A stretch of DNA of 64,000 bases from Fundidesulfovibrio magnetotacticus (GTDB taxonomy: Bacteria; Desulfobacterota; Desulfovibrionia; Desulfovibrionales; Desulfovibrionaceae): positions 1 to 64,000 of the forward strand of contig NZ_BLTE01000002.1 in the NCBI RefSeq assembly GCF_013019105.1. The letters are read 5' to 3'. Below are positions 53,324 to 62,306 of this stretch, one piece after another. The notes beneath the pieces are model-generated. The model made no database searches. It saw nothing but the letters and a program-made list of their open reading frames with translations, and was not told where the DNA came from. Position numbers and translations under genes: made by a program. Every line of letters begins with the position of its first letter. The first letter of the stretch is position 1.

Positions 53324-54085
53324 ATGGCAACGCCGCCCAAAATGTCCGCCAGGAACCTGGACTTCTACTACGGGGACTTCAAGGCCCTGCACTCCGTGAG
53401 CATGGACATCACCGCCAACCAGGTGACCGCGCTCATCGGCCCCTCGGGCTGCGGCAAGTCCACCTTCCTGCGCTGCTTGAACCGCATGAACGACCTCATC
53501 GACATCGCCCGCGTGGAGGGCGAACTGACCCTCGACGGCCAGGACATCTACAAGACCGGCATGGACGTGGTGGAACTGCGCCGCCGCGTGGGCATGGTCT
53601 TCCAGAAGCCCAACCCCTTCCCCAAGACCATCTTCGAGAACGTGGCCTACGGGCTGCGCGTCAACGGCATCTCGGACAACGCCTTCATCGCCCGGCAGGT
53701 GGAGAAGAGCCTCAAGCAGGCCGCCCTCTGGACCGAGGTGAAGGACCGCCTGCACACCAACGCCCTGGGCCTCTCGGGTGGACAGCAGCAGCGCCTGTGC
53801 ATCGCCCGCGCCCTGGCCGTGGAGCCCGAAATCCTGCTCATGGACGAGCCCGCCTCGGCCCTGGACCCCATCGCCACGCAGAAGATCGAGGAACTCATCC
53901 ACGAGCTCAAGACCGACCTGACCATCATCATCGTCACCCACTCCATGCAGCAGGCCGCCCGCGTCTCCGACACCACGGCCTTCTTCTACATGGGCAAGCT
54001 CATCGAAATGGACCAGACGGAAACCATCTTCACCCGTCCGGCCAACAAGCAGACCGAAGACTACATCACCGGCCGGTTCGGCTAG
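53324..54085 (+). CDS. pstB: Phosphate ABC transporter ATPase PstB
   Basis: 253 residues. Walker [21 protein letters not shown] region, signature [15 protein letters not shown], Walker [14 protein letters not shown] and switch [12 protein letters not shown], all typical of PstB. Starts 24 bp after phoR. The permease and binding-protein genes pstS, pstC and pstA are not adjacent, so the transporter must be encoded in two places. Confidence 0.95.
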   Translation: MATPPKMSARNLDFYYGDFKALHSVSMDITANQVTALIGPSGCGKSTFLRCLNRMNDLIDIARVEGELTLDGQDIYKTGMDVVELRRRVGMVFQKPNPFPKTIFENVAYGLRVNGISDNAFIARQVEKSLKQAALWTEVKDRLHTNALGLSGGQQQRLCIARALAVEPEILLMDEPASALDPIATQKIEELIHELKTDLTIIIVTHSMQQAARVSDTTAFFYMGKLIEMDQTETIFTRPANKQTEDYITGRFG

Positions 54086-54094
54086 GAGGCGACC

Positions 54095-54763
54095 ATGGAC
54101 CCGCGTTTTCAAAAGGAACTGGAACAGCTCAAGGTCAAGGTCCTCCAGATGGCGGCCTACACCGACCGCGCCCTGGAGCGCGCCCTGAACGCCGTGCTCG
54201 GGCGCGACACCGACCTGGCCCGCGTGGTGATCGACTCCGACCGCGAGATCAACGCCATGGAGTGCGAGGTGGACAACCTCTGCCTGCGCCTGCTCGCCCT
54301 GGACCAGCCCGTGGCCATGGACCTGCGCTTCATCGTGGCCTCCATGCGCCTCGTGGTGGACCTCGAACGCATCGGCGACGAGGCCGTGAACATCGCCGAA
54401 CAGTCCATTCTTCTGGCCCAGGCCCCCACCGGGCCCGTCATCCCGGAACTGGGCGCCCTGAGCTCCCAGGTGTCCGGCATGTTCCGCACCGCCGTGAACT
54501 CCTTCCGCGAGCAGGACATCGAACTGGCGCGCCAGGTCTGCGCCGCCGACTCCCTGGCCGACGACCTCAACGTCAAGGTGCTCAAGGGCTGCATGGAGCT
54601 GGAATCCGCCGAGTGCGGCATGGCCGGGCTCGACCGCGCCATCCGCACCGTGATGGTGGCCCGCTCCATGGAGCGCGTGGGCGACTTGGCCACCAACATT
54701 GCCGAGGCCGCCATCTTCGTGGTCAAGGGCGTGTCCATCAAGCACCACTGCCAACCCTTCTAG
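54095..54763 (+). CDS. phoU: Phosphate signalling protein PhoU
   Basis: 222 residues, two three-helix repeats each with the metal-binding E/DxxxD motif (DLERIGDEAVNIAE and SMERVGDLATNIAE). It connects the Pst transporter to PhoR and keeps the regulon off when phosphate is ample. Ten bases after pstB with AGGAGG upstream. A strong hairpin follows. Confidence 0.95.
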   Translation: MDPRFQKELEQLKVKVLQMAAYTDRALERALNAVLGRDTDLARVVIDSDREINAMECEVDNLCLRLLALDQPVAMDLRFIVASMRLVVDLERIGDEAVNIAEQSILLAQAPTGPVIPELGALSSQVSGMFRTAVNSFREQDIELARQVCAADSLADDLNVKVLKGCMELESAECGMAGLDRAIRTVMVARSMERVGDLATNIAEAAIFVVKGVSIKHHCQPF

Positions 54764-54767
54764 GGCC

Positions 54768-54799
54768 GCGCGCCGCCCGGCCCGCACCGGGCGGCGCGC
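54768..54799 (+). terminator. Hairpin after phoU
   Basis: 13-bp perfect GC stem GCGCGCCGCCCGG/CCGGGCGGCGCGC with a 6-nt loop, five bases past the stop, followed by CCCTTCC rather than T. Confidence 0.65.
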
Positions 54800-54931
54800 C
54801 CCTTCCCCGTCCGACGCCCCCCCTCTCCCCCGACGCCGCGCCTGGACTTCCCCTCCTCGGGGCGCTAGAAGCCTTGCAGGATCGTCAGACCCCGGCCGGG
54901 CCTCCCGCCCGGGGCGCCCCACGGAGGCCTC

Positions 54932-56380
54932 GTGACGCCACACCCCCTCTTTTCCACCATCGAAGGCGCGTTCCTGGCGCTTTTGGCCGCATTCCACATG
55001 GCCGGGGCCTTCTCGGCGGTGCGCGCGCTCTTCACGGCTCGCTCCTCCCAGGGGGCCATCGCCTGGGCGCTTTCCATGGTCATGTTTCCCTACGTGGCCG
55101 TGCCGCTCTACTGGGTGCTCGGGCGCGACCGCTTCGTGGGCTACGTCACGGCGCGCCGGGGCGGCAGCCCCGAACTGCACGCCCTGCGCGCCGGGCTCGA
55201 CGCCAAACGCGCCGATTCGGCCCTCCTCCCCCACGAAACCGCCGTGCCCGCCGCCGTGCTGGAACGCCTGGCGGGCATGCCCTTCACCGCTGGCAACAAG
55301 GCCGACCTCCTGGTGAACGGCGAGGAGACCTTCCGCGCCATCTTCGAGGCCGTGGCCCAGGCCCACGACTACGTGCTCGTGCAGTTCTTCATCATCCACG
55401 ACGACGCCATCGGGCGCGACCTCAAGGACCGCCTCTGCGCCAAGGCCCGCCAGGGCGTGCGGGTGATGCTGCTCTACGACGAGATCGGCTGCCACGCCCT
55501 CCCGGAGGCCTACCTGGAGGACCTGCGCCACGCGGGCGTGGACGCCAGGGCCTTCAACACCACCAAGGGCCTGGTGAACCGCTTCCAGGTGAATTTCCGC
55601 AACCACCGCAAGATCGTGGTGGTGGACGGCCGCGTGGCCTTCGTGGGCGGCCACAACGTGGGCGACGAATACATGGGCCGCTCCCGCCGCTTCGGCCCCT
55701 GGCGCGACACCCACCTGCGCTGCGAAGGCCCAGCCGCCGCCCTGGTGCAGCTGTGCTTCGCCGAGGACTGGTTCTGGGCCGAGGGCGGCCTGCCCCGGCT
55801 GGACTGGTCCCTGGAAAGCCCCGCCGACGGCAGCGTGAGCCTCCTGGCCCTGCCCAGCAGCCCCGCCGACCTGGTGGAAACCTACACGCTGGCCTTTCTC
55901 CAGCTCGTGCAGTCCGCGCGCGAGCGCCTGTGGATCGTGAGCCCCTACTTCGTGCCCGACCGCGAGGTCACGGTGGCGCTCCAACTGGCGGCCCTGCGCG
56001 GCGTGGACGTGCGCGTGATGCTCCCCGCCCGGCCAGACCACAAGCTCGTCTATCTCGCCAGCTTCTCCTACTTCCCGGAGCTGGAGCGCCAGGGAGTCAA
56101 ATTCTACCGCTACCAGCCGGGCTTTCTGCACCAGAAGGTGGTGCTCATGGACCGCGACCTGGCCTTCGTGGGCACGGCCAACTGCGACAACCGCTCCTTC
56201 CGGCTCAATTTCGAGATCACCATGGCCGCCCTGGGCCGTGACTTCGCCGACCGGGTGGAGGCCATGCTCCTGGAGGATTTCGCCCGCTGCCGCCCGGCTA
56301 CGGCCAGCGACTACGAGGACCGCTCCATGGCCTTCAAGGCCATGGCGCGCCTGGCCCGGCTCCTTGCGCCCATCCTTTGA
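54932..56380 (+). CDS. cls: Cardiolipin synthase-like phospholipase D protein
   Basis: 482 residues. Two N-terminal TM segments (about 10-60), then two PLD catalytic motifs HRKIVVVD with a following GG and HQKVVLMD with GTANCDNR. The family condenses two phosphatidylglycerol molecules to cardiolipin at the inner membrane. GTG start at 54932 with GGAGG-like sequence five bases upstream. Being next to the pho genes may reflect phosphate-linked lipid change, but a terminator separates them. Confidence 0.92.
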   Translation: MTPHPLFSTIEGAFLALLAAFHMAGAFSAVRALFTARSSQGAIAWALSMVMFPYVAVPLYWVLGRDRFVGYVTARRGGSPELHALRAGLDAKRADSALLPHETAVPAAVLERLAGMPFTAGNKADLLVNGEETFRAIFEAVAQAHDYVLVQFFIIHDDAIGRDLKDRLCAKARQGVRVMLLYDEIGCHALPEAYLEDLRHAGVDARAFNTTKGLVNRFQVNFRNHRKIVVVDGRVAFVGGHNVGDEYMGRSRRFGPWRDTHLRCEGPAAALVQLCFAEDWFWAEGGLPRLDWSLESPADGSVSLLALPSSPADLVETYTLAFLQLVQSARERLWIVSPYFVPDREVTVALQLAALRGVDVRVMLPARPDHKLVYLASFSYFPELERQGVKFYRYQPGFLHQKVVLMDRDLAFVGTANCDNRSFRLNFEITMAALGRDFADRVEAMLLEDFARCRPATASDYEDRSMAFKAMARLARLLAPIL

Positions 56381-56468
56381 TGCGTTGCCTTCATCCCGCA
56401 GGATGCGTAAGGAGTCTGGGAAGTCTCGAAGAGATGTCGGCCCAACCGCGCATGCAAACGGAGAACAC

Positions 56469-57614
56469 ATGACCATCCGGTTCGTCGCGATCCTTCTGGC
56501 CCTGGCCCTCGCCCCGGGGCCCGTCGCGGCGCAGGCCCCCGGGCCTCTGCGCCTGGGCGTGAGCATTCCCCTCACGGGCGCGGCGGCCGGCATCGGACAG
56601 TATCTGCTCTGGGGCGTGGAGATCGCCGCGCAAGAGGCCAACAGCGCGGGCGGCGTGAACGGAAGGCCCGTGGAGCTCGTGATCGAGGACGACGAGACAG
56701 ACCCCGACAAGGCCCGCGCCAACGCCCGACACCTCGTGGAGCAGGAACGCGTGGCGGCGGTGCTTGGCCCCGCCAACAGCGGCAACGCCCTGGCCATGAT
56801 CCCCGTGCTCCAGCAGGCGAAAACCCCGCTGATGCTCCTTACGGCCTCGGCCACCCCCCTGACGCGCCCCCCGGCCGACGGCTCGAAGAACTACGTCTTC
56901 CGCGCCACGCTCCCGGACCGCGACCAGCTGCGCAAACTCGTGGACTGGGCCGCTCCCCGCTTCCAAAGCATCGCCGTGGCCGCCGACACCACACCTTACG
57001 GGAACCTTTGCCTCCAGGACATCACCGAACTCATGGCCGAAAAGGGCATAAAGCCCGTCGCCGTGGTGCGCTTCGACCTGGGCGAACAGGACCTTACCCC
57101 AAAGGCCCGCGAGCTGGCCCGCTCCACGGCCCAGGCTGTGGCCCTGCTCACCCTGGGCCAGGAGGTGGCCAACTTCGTGCGCGGGGCCGACCAGGCGGGC
57201 TACAGCACCCGTTTCATCGGCCAATACCCCTTCTTTCTCCAGCCCGTGAAGGACCTGCCCGAGCGGCTTTCCAACGGGCTCACCGGGGTGCTGGGCTCCT
57301 CGGCCGACGCAAGCCCCAAGGCCCGCGAGATCGACCGGCTCGTGCGCACGCGCTACCGCGTGGAGGGCTACTACCCCTTCAAGTTCGTCGAGGCCGCCTA
57401 CGAAGGGACCCGGCTCGTGCTGGAGGCCGCCGCCCGCGCCGCGCCGGACGACGGCACGGCCCTGCGCGACGCCCTGGAGTCCACCGAGCGCTTCGAGGGC
57501 GTGAGCCGGGTGTTCCTGCGCCCCTTCTCCCCGGGCCAGCACGAGCTCTACAAGGCCGACAACCTTTCCATGGGCGTGTGGAAAGACGGCGCGGTGGTGA
57601 GGCTCGACGAATGA
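56469..57614 (+). CDS. Branched-chain-amino-acid-type periplasmic binding protein
   Basis: 381 residues. Signal peptide (MTIRFVAILLALALAPGPVA, cut after A-Q-A), then a Peripla_BP_6/LivJ fold (LRLGVSIPLTGAAAGIGQY, AAQEANSAGGVNGRPVELVI, VLGPANSGNALAMIPV). Start at the ATG at 56469, with GGAG five bases upstream. No ABC genes follow; a membrane PAS kinase starts 43 bp on, so this is probably a ligand-presenting sensor protein. The pair repeats the design at 13658-18031 in element A. Confidence 0.88.
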   Translation: MTIRFVAILLALALAPGPVAAQAPGPLRLGVSIPLTGAAAGIGQYLLWGVEIAAQEANSAGGVNGRPVELVIEDDETDPDKARANARHLVEQERVAAVLGPANSGNALAMIPVLQQAKTPLMLLTASATPLTRPPADGSKNYVFRATLPDRDQLRKLVDWAAPRFQSIAVAADTTPYGNLCLQDITELMAEKGIKPVAVVRFDLGEQDLTPKARELARSTAQAVALLTLGQEVANFVRGADQAGYSTRFIGQYPFFLQPVKDLPERLSNGLTGVLGSSADASPKAREIDRLVRTRYRVEGYYPFKFVEAAYEGTRLVLEAAARAAPDDGTALRDALESTERFEGVSRVFLRPFSPGQHELYKADNLSMGVWKDGAVVRLDE

Positions 57615-57657
57615 GCGCCCACCGCCAGGCCCCCCGCGCGCGCCACGCAGGCCCCGC

Positions 57658-60636
57658 ATGAGCATCCGGCGCAAGCTCTTCCTGGGCGTGGCCGCGGCCT
57701 CGCTGGTCACGGTGGTCTGCGGCTTCGCGGCCGTGCGCTTCCTGGGGCTGGAGAGCTTCCGCCGGGTGGACCAGGAACGCGCCGTCAACGACATCGCCCG
57801 CGTCGCAGCGGCGCTGGACAACGAACTGGCCCACATGGACACGGCCCTGCGCTTCAAAAGCGCTTCGGACATCACCTACCGCTTCGCCAAGGACCGCGAC
57901 CGCCAGCTCGCCGCCAACTACTTCTCCCTGGAGGCCCTGCGCGGCGGCAACCTGAACCTCATGGCCCTCTACGATCCCCTGGGGGCCTTCGTGGCAGGGG
58001 CCGCTTTCGACCTGGCCACGCGGGAAAGCCTCCCCCTGACGCCCCTGCTGGAGAGCCTGCCTCCGGCCGTGCGCCTCTCCGGCACGGGCGGCAGCCCCAT
58101 CCAGGGACGGGGCCTGGCGGACACCGAAGCGGGGCTCATGCTCCTGTGCTGGCAGCCGGTGTTCAACTCCCTGGGCTGGGGGCCGCCCCGGGGAACGCTG
58201 GCAGCGGGCAGGATCCTGGACGAGCGCATGGCTGAAACGCTCTCGCGCCAGCTCCACGTGCGGTTCACCATCCAGGCCCTGGACCGGGCCGACCCCTCGG
58301 CCGTGGCCGGGGCGCTCACCGCCCGGCGCGAGGACAGGCCCGCCTCCTTCGGCCCCGAAAACGAGGAGAGCCTCACGGCGTACGCCGTCTACCCCGGCTA
58401 CGACGGCGCGCCCGTGGCGCTCCTGAGCGTGCACCACCCCAAGGCCGACATCGCCCAGCTCCGTCAGGCCATGCTCGCGGCCCTGGGCCTGGTGGGCCTG
58501 GCGGGTCTTTGCACCTTCGGGGTGAGCCTGTGGCTGCTCGTGCGCACGGTCACGCGGCCCCTGGAGCGCATCACCCGCCACGTGCGCGGCCTCAAGGACG
58601 CCCAGGGGCTCTCCCGCCCCCTGGCCCTGGGCCGCTCCGACGAACTGGGCGCGCTGGCCGACGCCCTGGACGCCGCCGGGCGCGACCTGGCCCGCCTCTA
58701 CGGACAGCTGGACCGCCAGAACGCCGCCCTGAGCCTGCTGGTGGAGAACATCCCCCACCCCATTTCCGTGAAGGACGGCCAGGGCCGCTACGTGCTGGCC
58801 AACCCGGCCCTGGCCGAACTCCTGGGCCAGCCCCTCACCCGCCTGACGGGGGCCACGGACCGCGAACTGAACGCGCCCGCGGGCTGGGCGCGCCGCGCCC
58901 GCCAGTTGGAGGCCGAGGTGCTCCTGGGCGGGGAGCCCCGCTTCGCCTCCGAGGAGATCTTCGACGCCCCGGCCGGAGGCACGCGCCTCTTCGAGACCAG
59001 CCGCCTCCCCCTGGCCGACCCCGAATCCGGCGCGACCCGCGTGCTCACCGTGAGCCTCGACGTCACCGAGCGAGCCCGCGCCGAGGAGCGGCTGCGCCTG
59101 AGCGAAAACAGATACCGCTCCCTCTTCGACTCCATGAACGAAGGGGCCGTGGTCCACGAAATCGTCCACGGAGCCGACGGGGAGCCCTCCGACTACCGCG
59201 TGCTGGACGTGAACGCCGCCTTCGAGCGCATCCTGGGCATTTCCCGCGCCAGGGCGGTGGGCGCGCTGGCCTCTCAGCTCTACGGAACGCCGGAAGCGCC
59301 TTTCCTCGCCGTGTACTCCCGGGTGGCCGAAACCGGCGAGCCCGCGCTTTTCGAGGTGTTCTTCGAGCCCATGGACAAGCACTTCACCATCTCGTCCTTC
59401 CGGCCGGCGCCGGGCCAGTTCGCCTCCATCTTCACCGACACCACGGAACGCCTGAAAACCCAGAAGGCCCTGCAGAACGCCCACCTGACCATCCAGCACG
59501 TGCTGGACTCCATGCCCTCGCCCGTGATCGGCGTGGACGCCCTGGCCCGCGTCACCCACGCCAACCGCGCCGCCTCGGCCCTCCTGGAGCACGCCCAGGG
59601 CGGCCTGCACGGCCGCCCCCTGGCCCAGGCCTTCCCGGCCCTGGCCCCCCACATGGCCGCCGTGGCCGACTCCCTGGAGCGGGGAGGCCCCGCCGAGCTC
59701 CACCGCATCCCGCTGACCGTGGGCGGCGTCCAGCGACTGTGCGACCTCCAGGCCTTCCCCATGACCGCCGCCGGGCGCGTCACGGGCGCGGTGGTGCGCA
59801 TCGACGACGTCACCGAGCGCGTGCGCATGCAGGAGGTGGTGCTCCAGACTGAAAAAATGATGAGCGTGGGCGGGCTGGCCGCGGGCATGGCCCACGAAAT
59901 CAACAATCCCCTGGGGGGCATCCTCCAGAGCGTGCAGATCATCAAGCGCCGCCTCCAGGAGGACCTGCCCGCCAACATCCGCGAGGCCAAGCGCCTGGGC
60001 TGCCCCCTGGAAAACGTGCTGGCCTACCTGGAGGCCCGCGAGGTCACGCGCTTCCTGGACGGCATCCACGAGGCCGGGCGGCGCGCCGCCGCCATCGTGG
60101 CCAACATGCTGGAGTTCAGCCGACGCAGCGAATCCAAGATGACCCCCTCCAAACTCGACGCCGTGGTGGACAAGGCCCTGGAACTGGCCTCCAGCGACTA
60201 CGACCTGCGCAAGAAATACGACTTCCGGCTCATCGGCATCGTGCGCGACTACGACCCCGCCCTCCCATCCGTGCGCTGCACCAAGACCGAGATCGAACAG
60301 GTGCTCCTGAACCTCATCAAGAACGCGGCCCAGGCCCTTTCCATGGGGCCTTCCCCCGACGCGCCGCGCATCACCCTGCGCCTGATCCGCGAGGAGAGCT
60401 TCGCGCGCATCGAGGTGGAAGACAACGGCCCAGGCATGGAGGAGGCCGTGCGCAAGCGCGTCTTCGAGCCCTTCTTCACCACCAAGCCCACCGGCGTGGG
60501 CACGGGCCTGGGGCTCTCGGTGTCCTACTTCATCGTCACCCAGAACCACGGCGGATCCATGACCGTGGAGTCCTCCCCCGGCCGGGGAGCGCGCTTCATC
60601 GTGCGCCTGCCGTTCTCGCCGCCCCCGCAGGCCTGA
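57658..60636 (+). CDS. Multi-PAS membrane sensor histidine kinase (core paralogue)
   Basis: 992 residues. TM1 (about 7-28), periplasmic sensor (about 35-265), TM2 (about 268-293), HAMP, three PAS segments (about 350-735), HisKA with H746 in [11 protein letters not shown] and HATPase ([16 protein letters not shown]). Its kinase core and the [20 protein letters not shown] lead-in match the element A kinase (14723-18031). The number of PAS segments and the sensor differ. It presumably takes its signal from the upstream binding protein. No response regulator is adjacent. Confidence 0.9.
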   Translation: MSIRRKLFLGVAAASLVTVVCGFAAVRFLGLESFRRVDQERAVNDIARVAAALDNELAHMDTALRFKSASDITYRFAKDRDRQLAANYFSLEALRGGNLNLMALYDPLGAFVAGAAFDLATRESLPLTPLLESLPPAVRLSGTGGSPIQGRGLADTEAGLMLLCWQPVFNSLGWGPPRGTLAAGRILDERMAETLSRQLHVRFTIQALDRADPSAVAGALTARREDRPASFGPENEESLTAYAVYPGYDGAPVALLSVHHPKADIAQLRQAMLAALGLVGLAGLCTFGVSLWLLVRTVTRPLERITRHVRGLKDAQGLSRPLALGRSDELGALADALDAAGRDLARLYGQLDRQNAALSLLVENIPHPISVKDGQGRYVLANPALAELLGQPLTRLTGATDRELNAPAGWARRARQLEAEVLLGGEPRFASEEIFDAPAGGTRLFETSRLPLADPESGATRVLTVSLDVTERARAEERLRLSENRYRSLFDSMNEGAVVHEIVHGADGEPSDYRVLDVNAAFERILGISRARAVGALASQLYGTPEAPFLAVYSRVAETGEPALFEVFFEPMDKHFTISSFRPAPGQFASIFTDTTERLKTQKALQNAHLTIQHVLDSMPSPVIGVDALARVTHANRAASALLEHAQGGLHGRPLAQAFPALAPHMAAVADSLERGGPAELHRIPLTVGGVQRLCDLQAFPMTAAGRVTGAVVRIDDVTERVRMQEVVLQTEKMMSVGGLAAGMAHEINNPLGGILQSVQIIKRRLQEDLPANIREAKRLGCPLENVLAYLEAREVTRFLDGIHEAGRRAAAIVANMLEFSRRSESKMTPSKLDAVVDKALELASSDYDLRKKYDFRLIGIVRDYDPALPSVRCTKTEIEQVLLNLIKNAAQALSMGPSPDAPRITLRLIREESFARIEVEDNGPGMEEAVRKRVFEPFFTTKPTGVGTGLGLSVSYFIVTQNHGGSMTVESSPGRGARFIVRLPFSPPPQA

Positions 60637-60724
60637 AACGGGCCGCGACCGCCGCGAGCGTCCGGCTTGCGTCCGGCCCCGCGCGGGCCTACACTGGGCC
60701 ATCATCCACATCCGGAGGTCCGCC

Positions 60725-61942
60725 GTGCGTTTCAGTGCCAGAATGGGCGGGGTGCGCCGCTCCTACATCCGTGAAATCTTGAAGGTCACGCAGAATCCCG
60801 AGATCATCTCCTTCGCCGGGGGGCTGCCCAGCCCGGACCACTTCCCCGCCCAGGCCATGGCCCGGGCCGCCGCCGAGGTGCTGGCCGACAACGGCCCCCA
60901 GGCCCTGCAATACGCCACCACCGAGGGCCATCCGCCCCTGCGCGAGTTCATCTCCCGACGTTACAAGGCCACCTGGGGCCTGGACATCCCGGCCGAGAAC
61001 ATCCTCATCACCACCGGCTCCCAGCAGGGGCTCGACCTCATGGCCAAGGTGATGCTCGACGTGGGCGACGCCGTGCTCATGGAGCGCCCGGGCTACCTGG
61101 GGGCCATCCAGGCCTTCTCGCTCTTCGGGGCGGCCTTCTCCACCGCCGACCTGGGTCCGCGCGGCGTGGACCTGGACCAGCTCGAAGAGCGCCTGCGCGA
61201 GCGCCCCAAGATCTTCTACGCCGTGCCGAGCTTCCAGAACCCCTCGGGCGCCACCTACGACGCCGCCACGCGGCGCGACGCGGCAAGGCTCCTGGAAAAC
61301 TCCGACACCATCCTGCTCGAGGACAACCCCTACGGAGAGCTGCGCTTCAAGGGCGAGGACGTGCCCCCCGTGCGCGCCTTCCTGGACCAGGAACGCTGCG
61401 CCCTCATGGGCTCGTTCTCCAAGATCGCCAGCCCCGGGCTGCGCATCGGCTGGATCACGGCCGCGCCGGAGCTGATGCACAAGCTCGTCACGGCCAAGCA
61501 GGCCTCGGACCTGCACACCTCCAGCCTGGCCCAGCGCATCCTTTACCGCTTCCTGGAGACCAACGACCTGGACGCCCACATCGCCGTGATCCGCCAGGCC
61601 TACGGCGAACGCCGCGACTGCATGGTGGAGGCCATCCGCCGCCACTTCCCCGAAGAAGCGCGCACCACCGAGCCCGAGGGCGGCATGTTCCTCTGGGGCA
61701 CACTCCCGGCGGGCACGGACTCGGAAGAGGTGTTCGCCAAGGCCATCGAGCGCAAGGTGGCCTTCGTGCCCGGCCGCCCCTTTTTCGTGGACGGCACGGA
61801 CAACGCCTTCCGGCTCAACTTCTCCAACTCCACGCCCGAGCGCATCGAGGAAGGCATCAAGCGCATGGGCCAGTGCCTCAAGGAGGTGATGGCCCGGGGC
61901 GGATCGGCCCCCGCCGGGGCGGAGCCGGGGCTGGACATCTAG
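60725..61942 (+). CDS. PLP-dependent class I aminotransferase
   Basis: 405 residues of the LysN/2-aminoadipate-transaminase-like group (MocR C-terminal-like without HTH). Landmarks: SFAGGLPSPDHFPA, ALQYATTEGHPPLREF, LITTGSQQGLDL, ILLEDNPYGELRF, the PLP lysine in GSFSKIASPGLRIGW (about residue 234) and FRLNFSN. It exchanges amino groups between an amino acid and 2-oxo acid. GTG start at 60725 with GGAGG six bases upstream. Single gene; exact substrate not determinable. Confidence 0.9.
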   Translation: MRFSARMGGVRRSYIREILKVTQNPEIISFAGGLPSPDHFPAQAMARAAAEVLADNGPQALQYATTEGHPPLREFISRRYKATWGLDIPAENILITTGSQQGLDLMAKVMLDVGDAVLMERPGYLGAIQAFSLFGAAFSTADLGPRGVDLDQLEERLRERPKIFYAVPSFQNPSGATYDAATRRDAARLLENSDTILLEDNPYGELRFKGEDVPPVRAFLDQERCALMGSFSKIASPGLRIGWITAAPELMHKLVTAKQASDLHTSSLAQRILYRFLETNDLDAHIAVIRQAYGERRDCMVEAIRRHFPEEARTTEPEGGMFLWGTLPAGTDSEEVFAKAIERKVAFVPGRPFFVDGTDNAFRLNFSNSTPERIEEGIKRMGQCLKEVMARGGSAPAGAEPGLDI

Positions 61943-61953
61943 GGGCGCGATCT

Positions 61954-62036
61954 TGAAAAACATGAATGTGTTTTTCATAATCATAATAAATGGTTCTGGC
62001 TGTTTGCCTTGAAAATCCGTAGGGACTGATTTTGAG
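61954..62036. promoter_or_regulatory. AT-rich inverted repeats before the RND operon
   Basis: A 24-bp inverted repeat TGAAAAACA-TGAATG-TGTTTTTCA (61954-61977), then TTCATAATCATAATAA, and a looser pair TTGAAAATC/GATTTTGAG (62009-62036). In this GC-rich core such AT-rich repeats stand out and recall metal-repressor (Fur-like) sites. The first may instead help end the aminotransferase transcript. Confidence 0.35.
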
Positions 62037-62074
62037 GACGCAACACCAGCCCCAAGATCGTGCGGACAAGACGA

Positions 62075-62111
62075 GCCGGGGAAGGCGCAGGCCTTCCCCG
62101 GCTTCGTTTTT
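62075..62111 (+). terminator. Intrinsic terminator upstream of the RND operon
   Basis: 12-bp stem GCCGGGGAAGGC/GCCTTCCCCGGC (62075-62086 with 62091-62102), then TTCGTTTTT. Confidence 0.9.
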
Positions 62112-62306
62112 GCGCCTGGACGCGCGCAATCCTCCCCGCCGCGACCGCATCCCGCCGCGCCGCCCGCCCCATCGCCCACCTTGGCGGTCGGCATTGCACG
62201 TTTCTTGACACACACCGCCCTCTTGCGCATGACATGCCAAGAGTCCCAATCCGGAACGGCGCATCGCCCCGGGGGGATTCTCCAGTCCCGCGCAGGAGGA
62301 ACCGCA

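Noticed and set aside
51905-56854. 1649-codon open frame on the minus strand
   Set aside because: It lies antisense to phoR, pstB, phoU and cls, all with clear motifs. Composition is His/Gly/Ala/Leu-rich, as expected from the complement of high-GC codons.
57379-60711. 1110-codon open frame on the minus strand
   Set aside because: Antisense to the binding protein and PAS kinase, with the same GC-driven composition and no domain.
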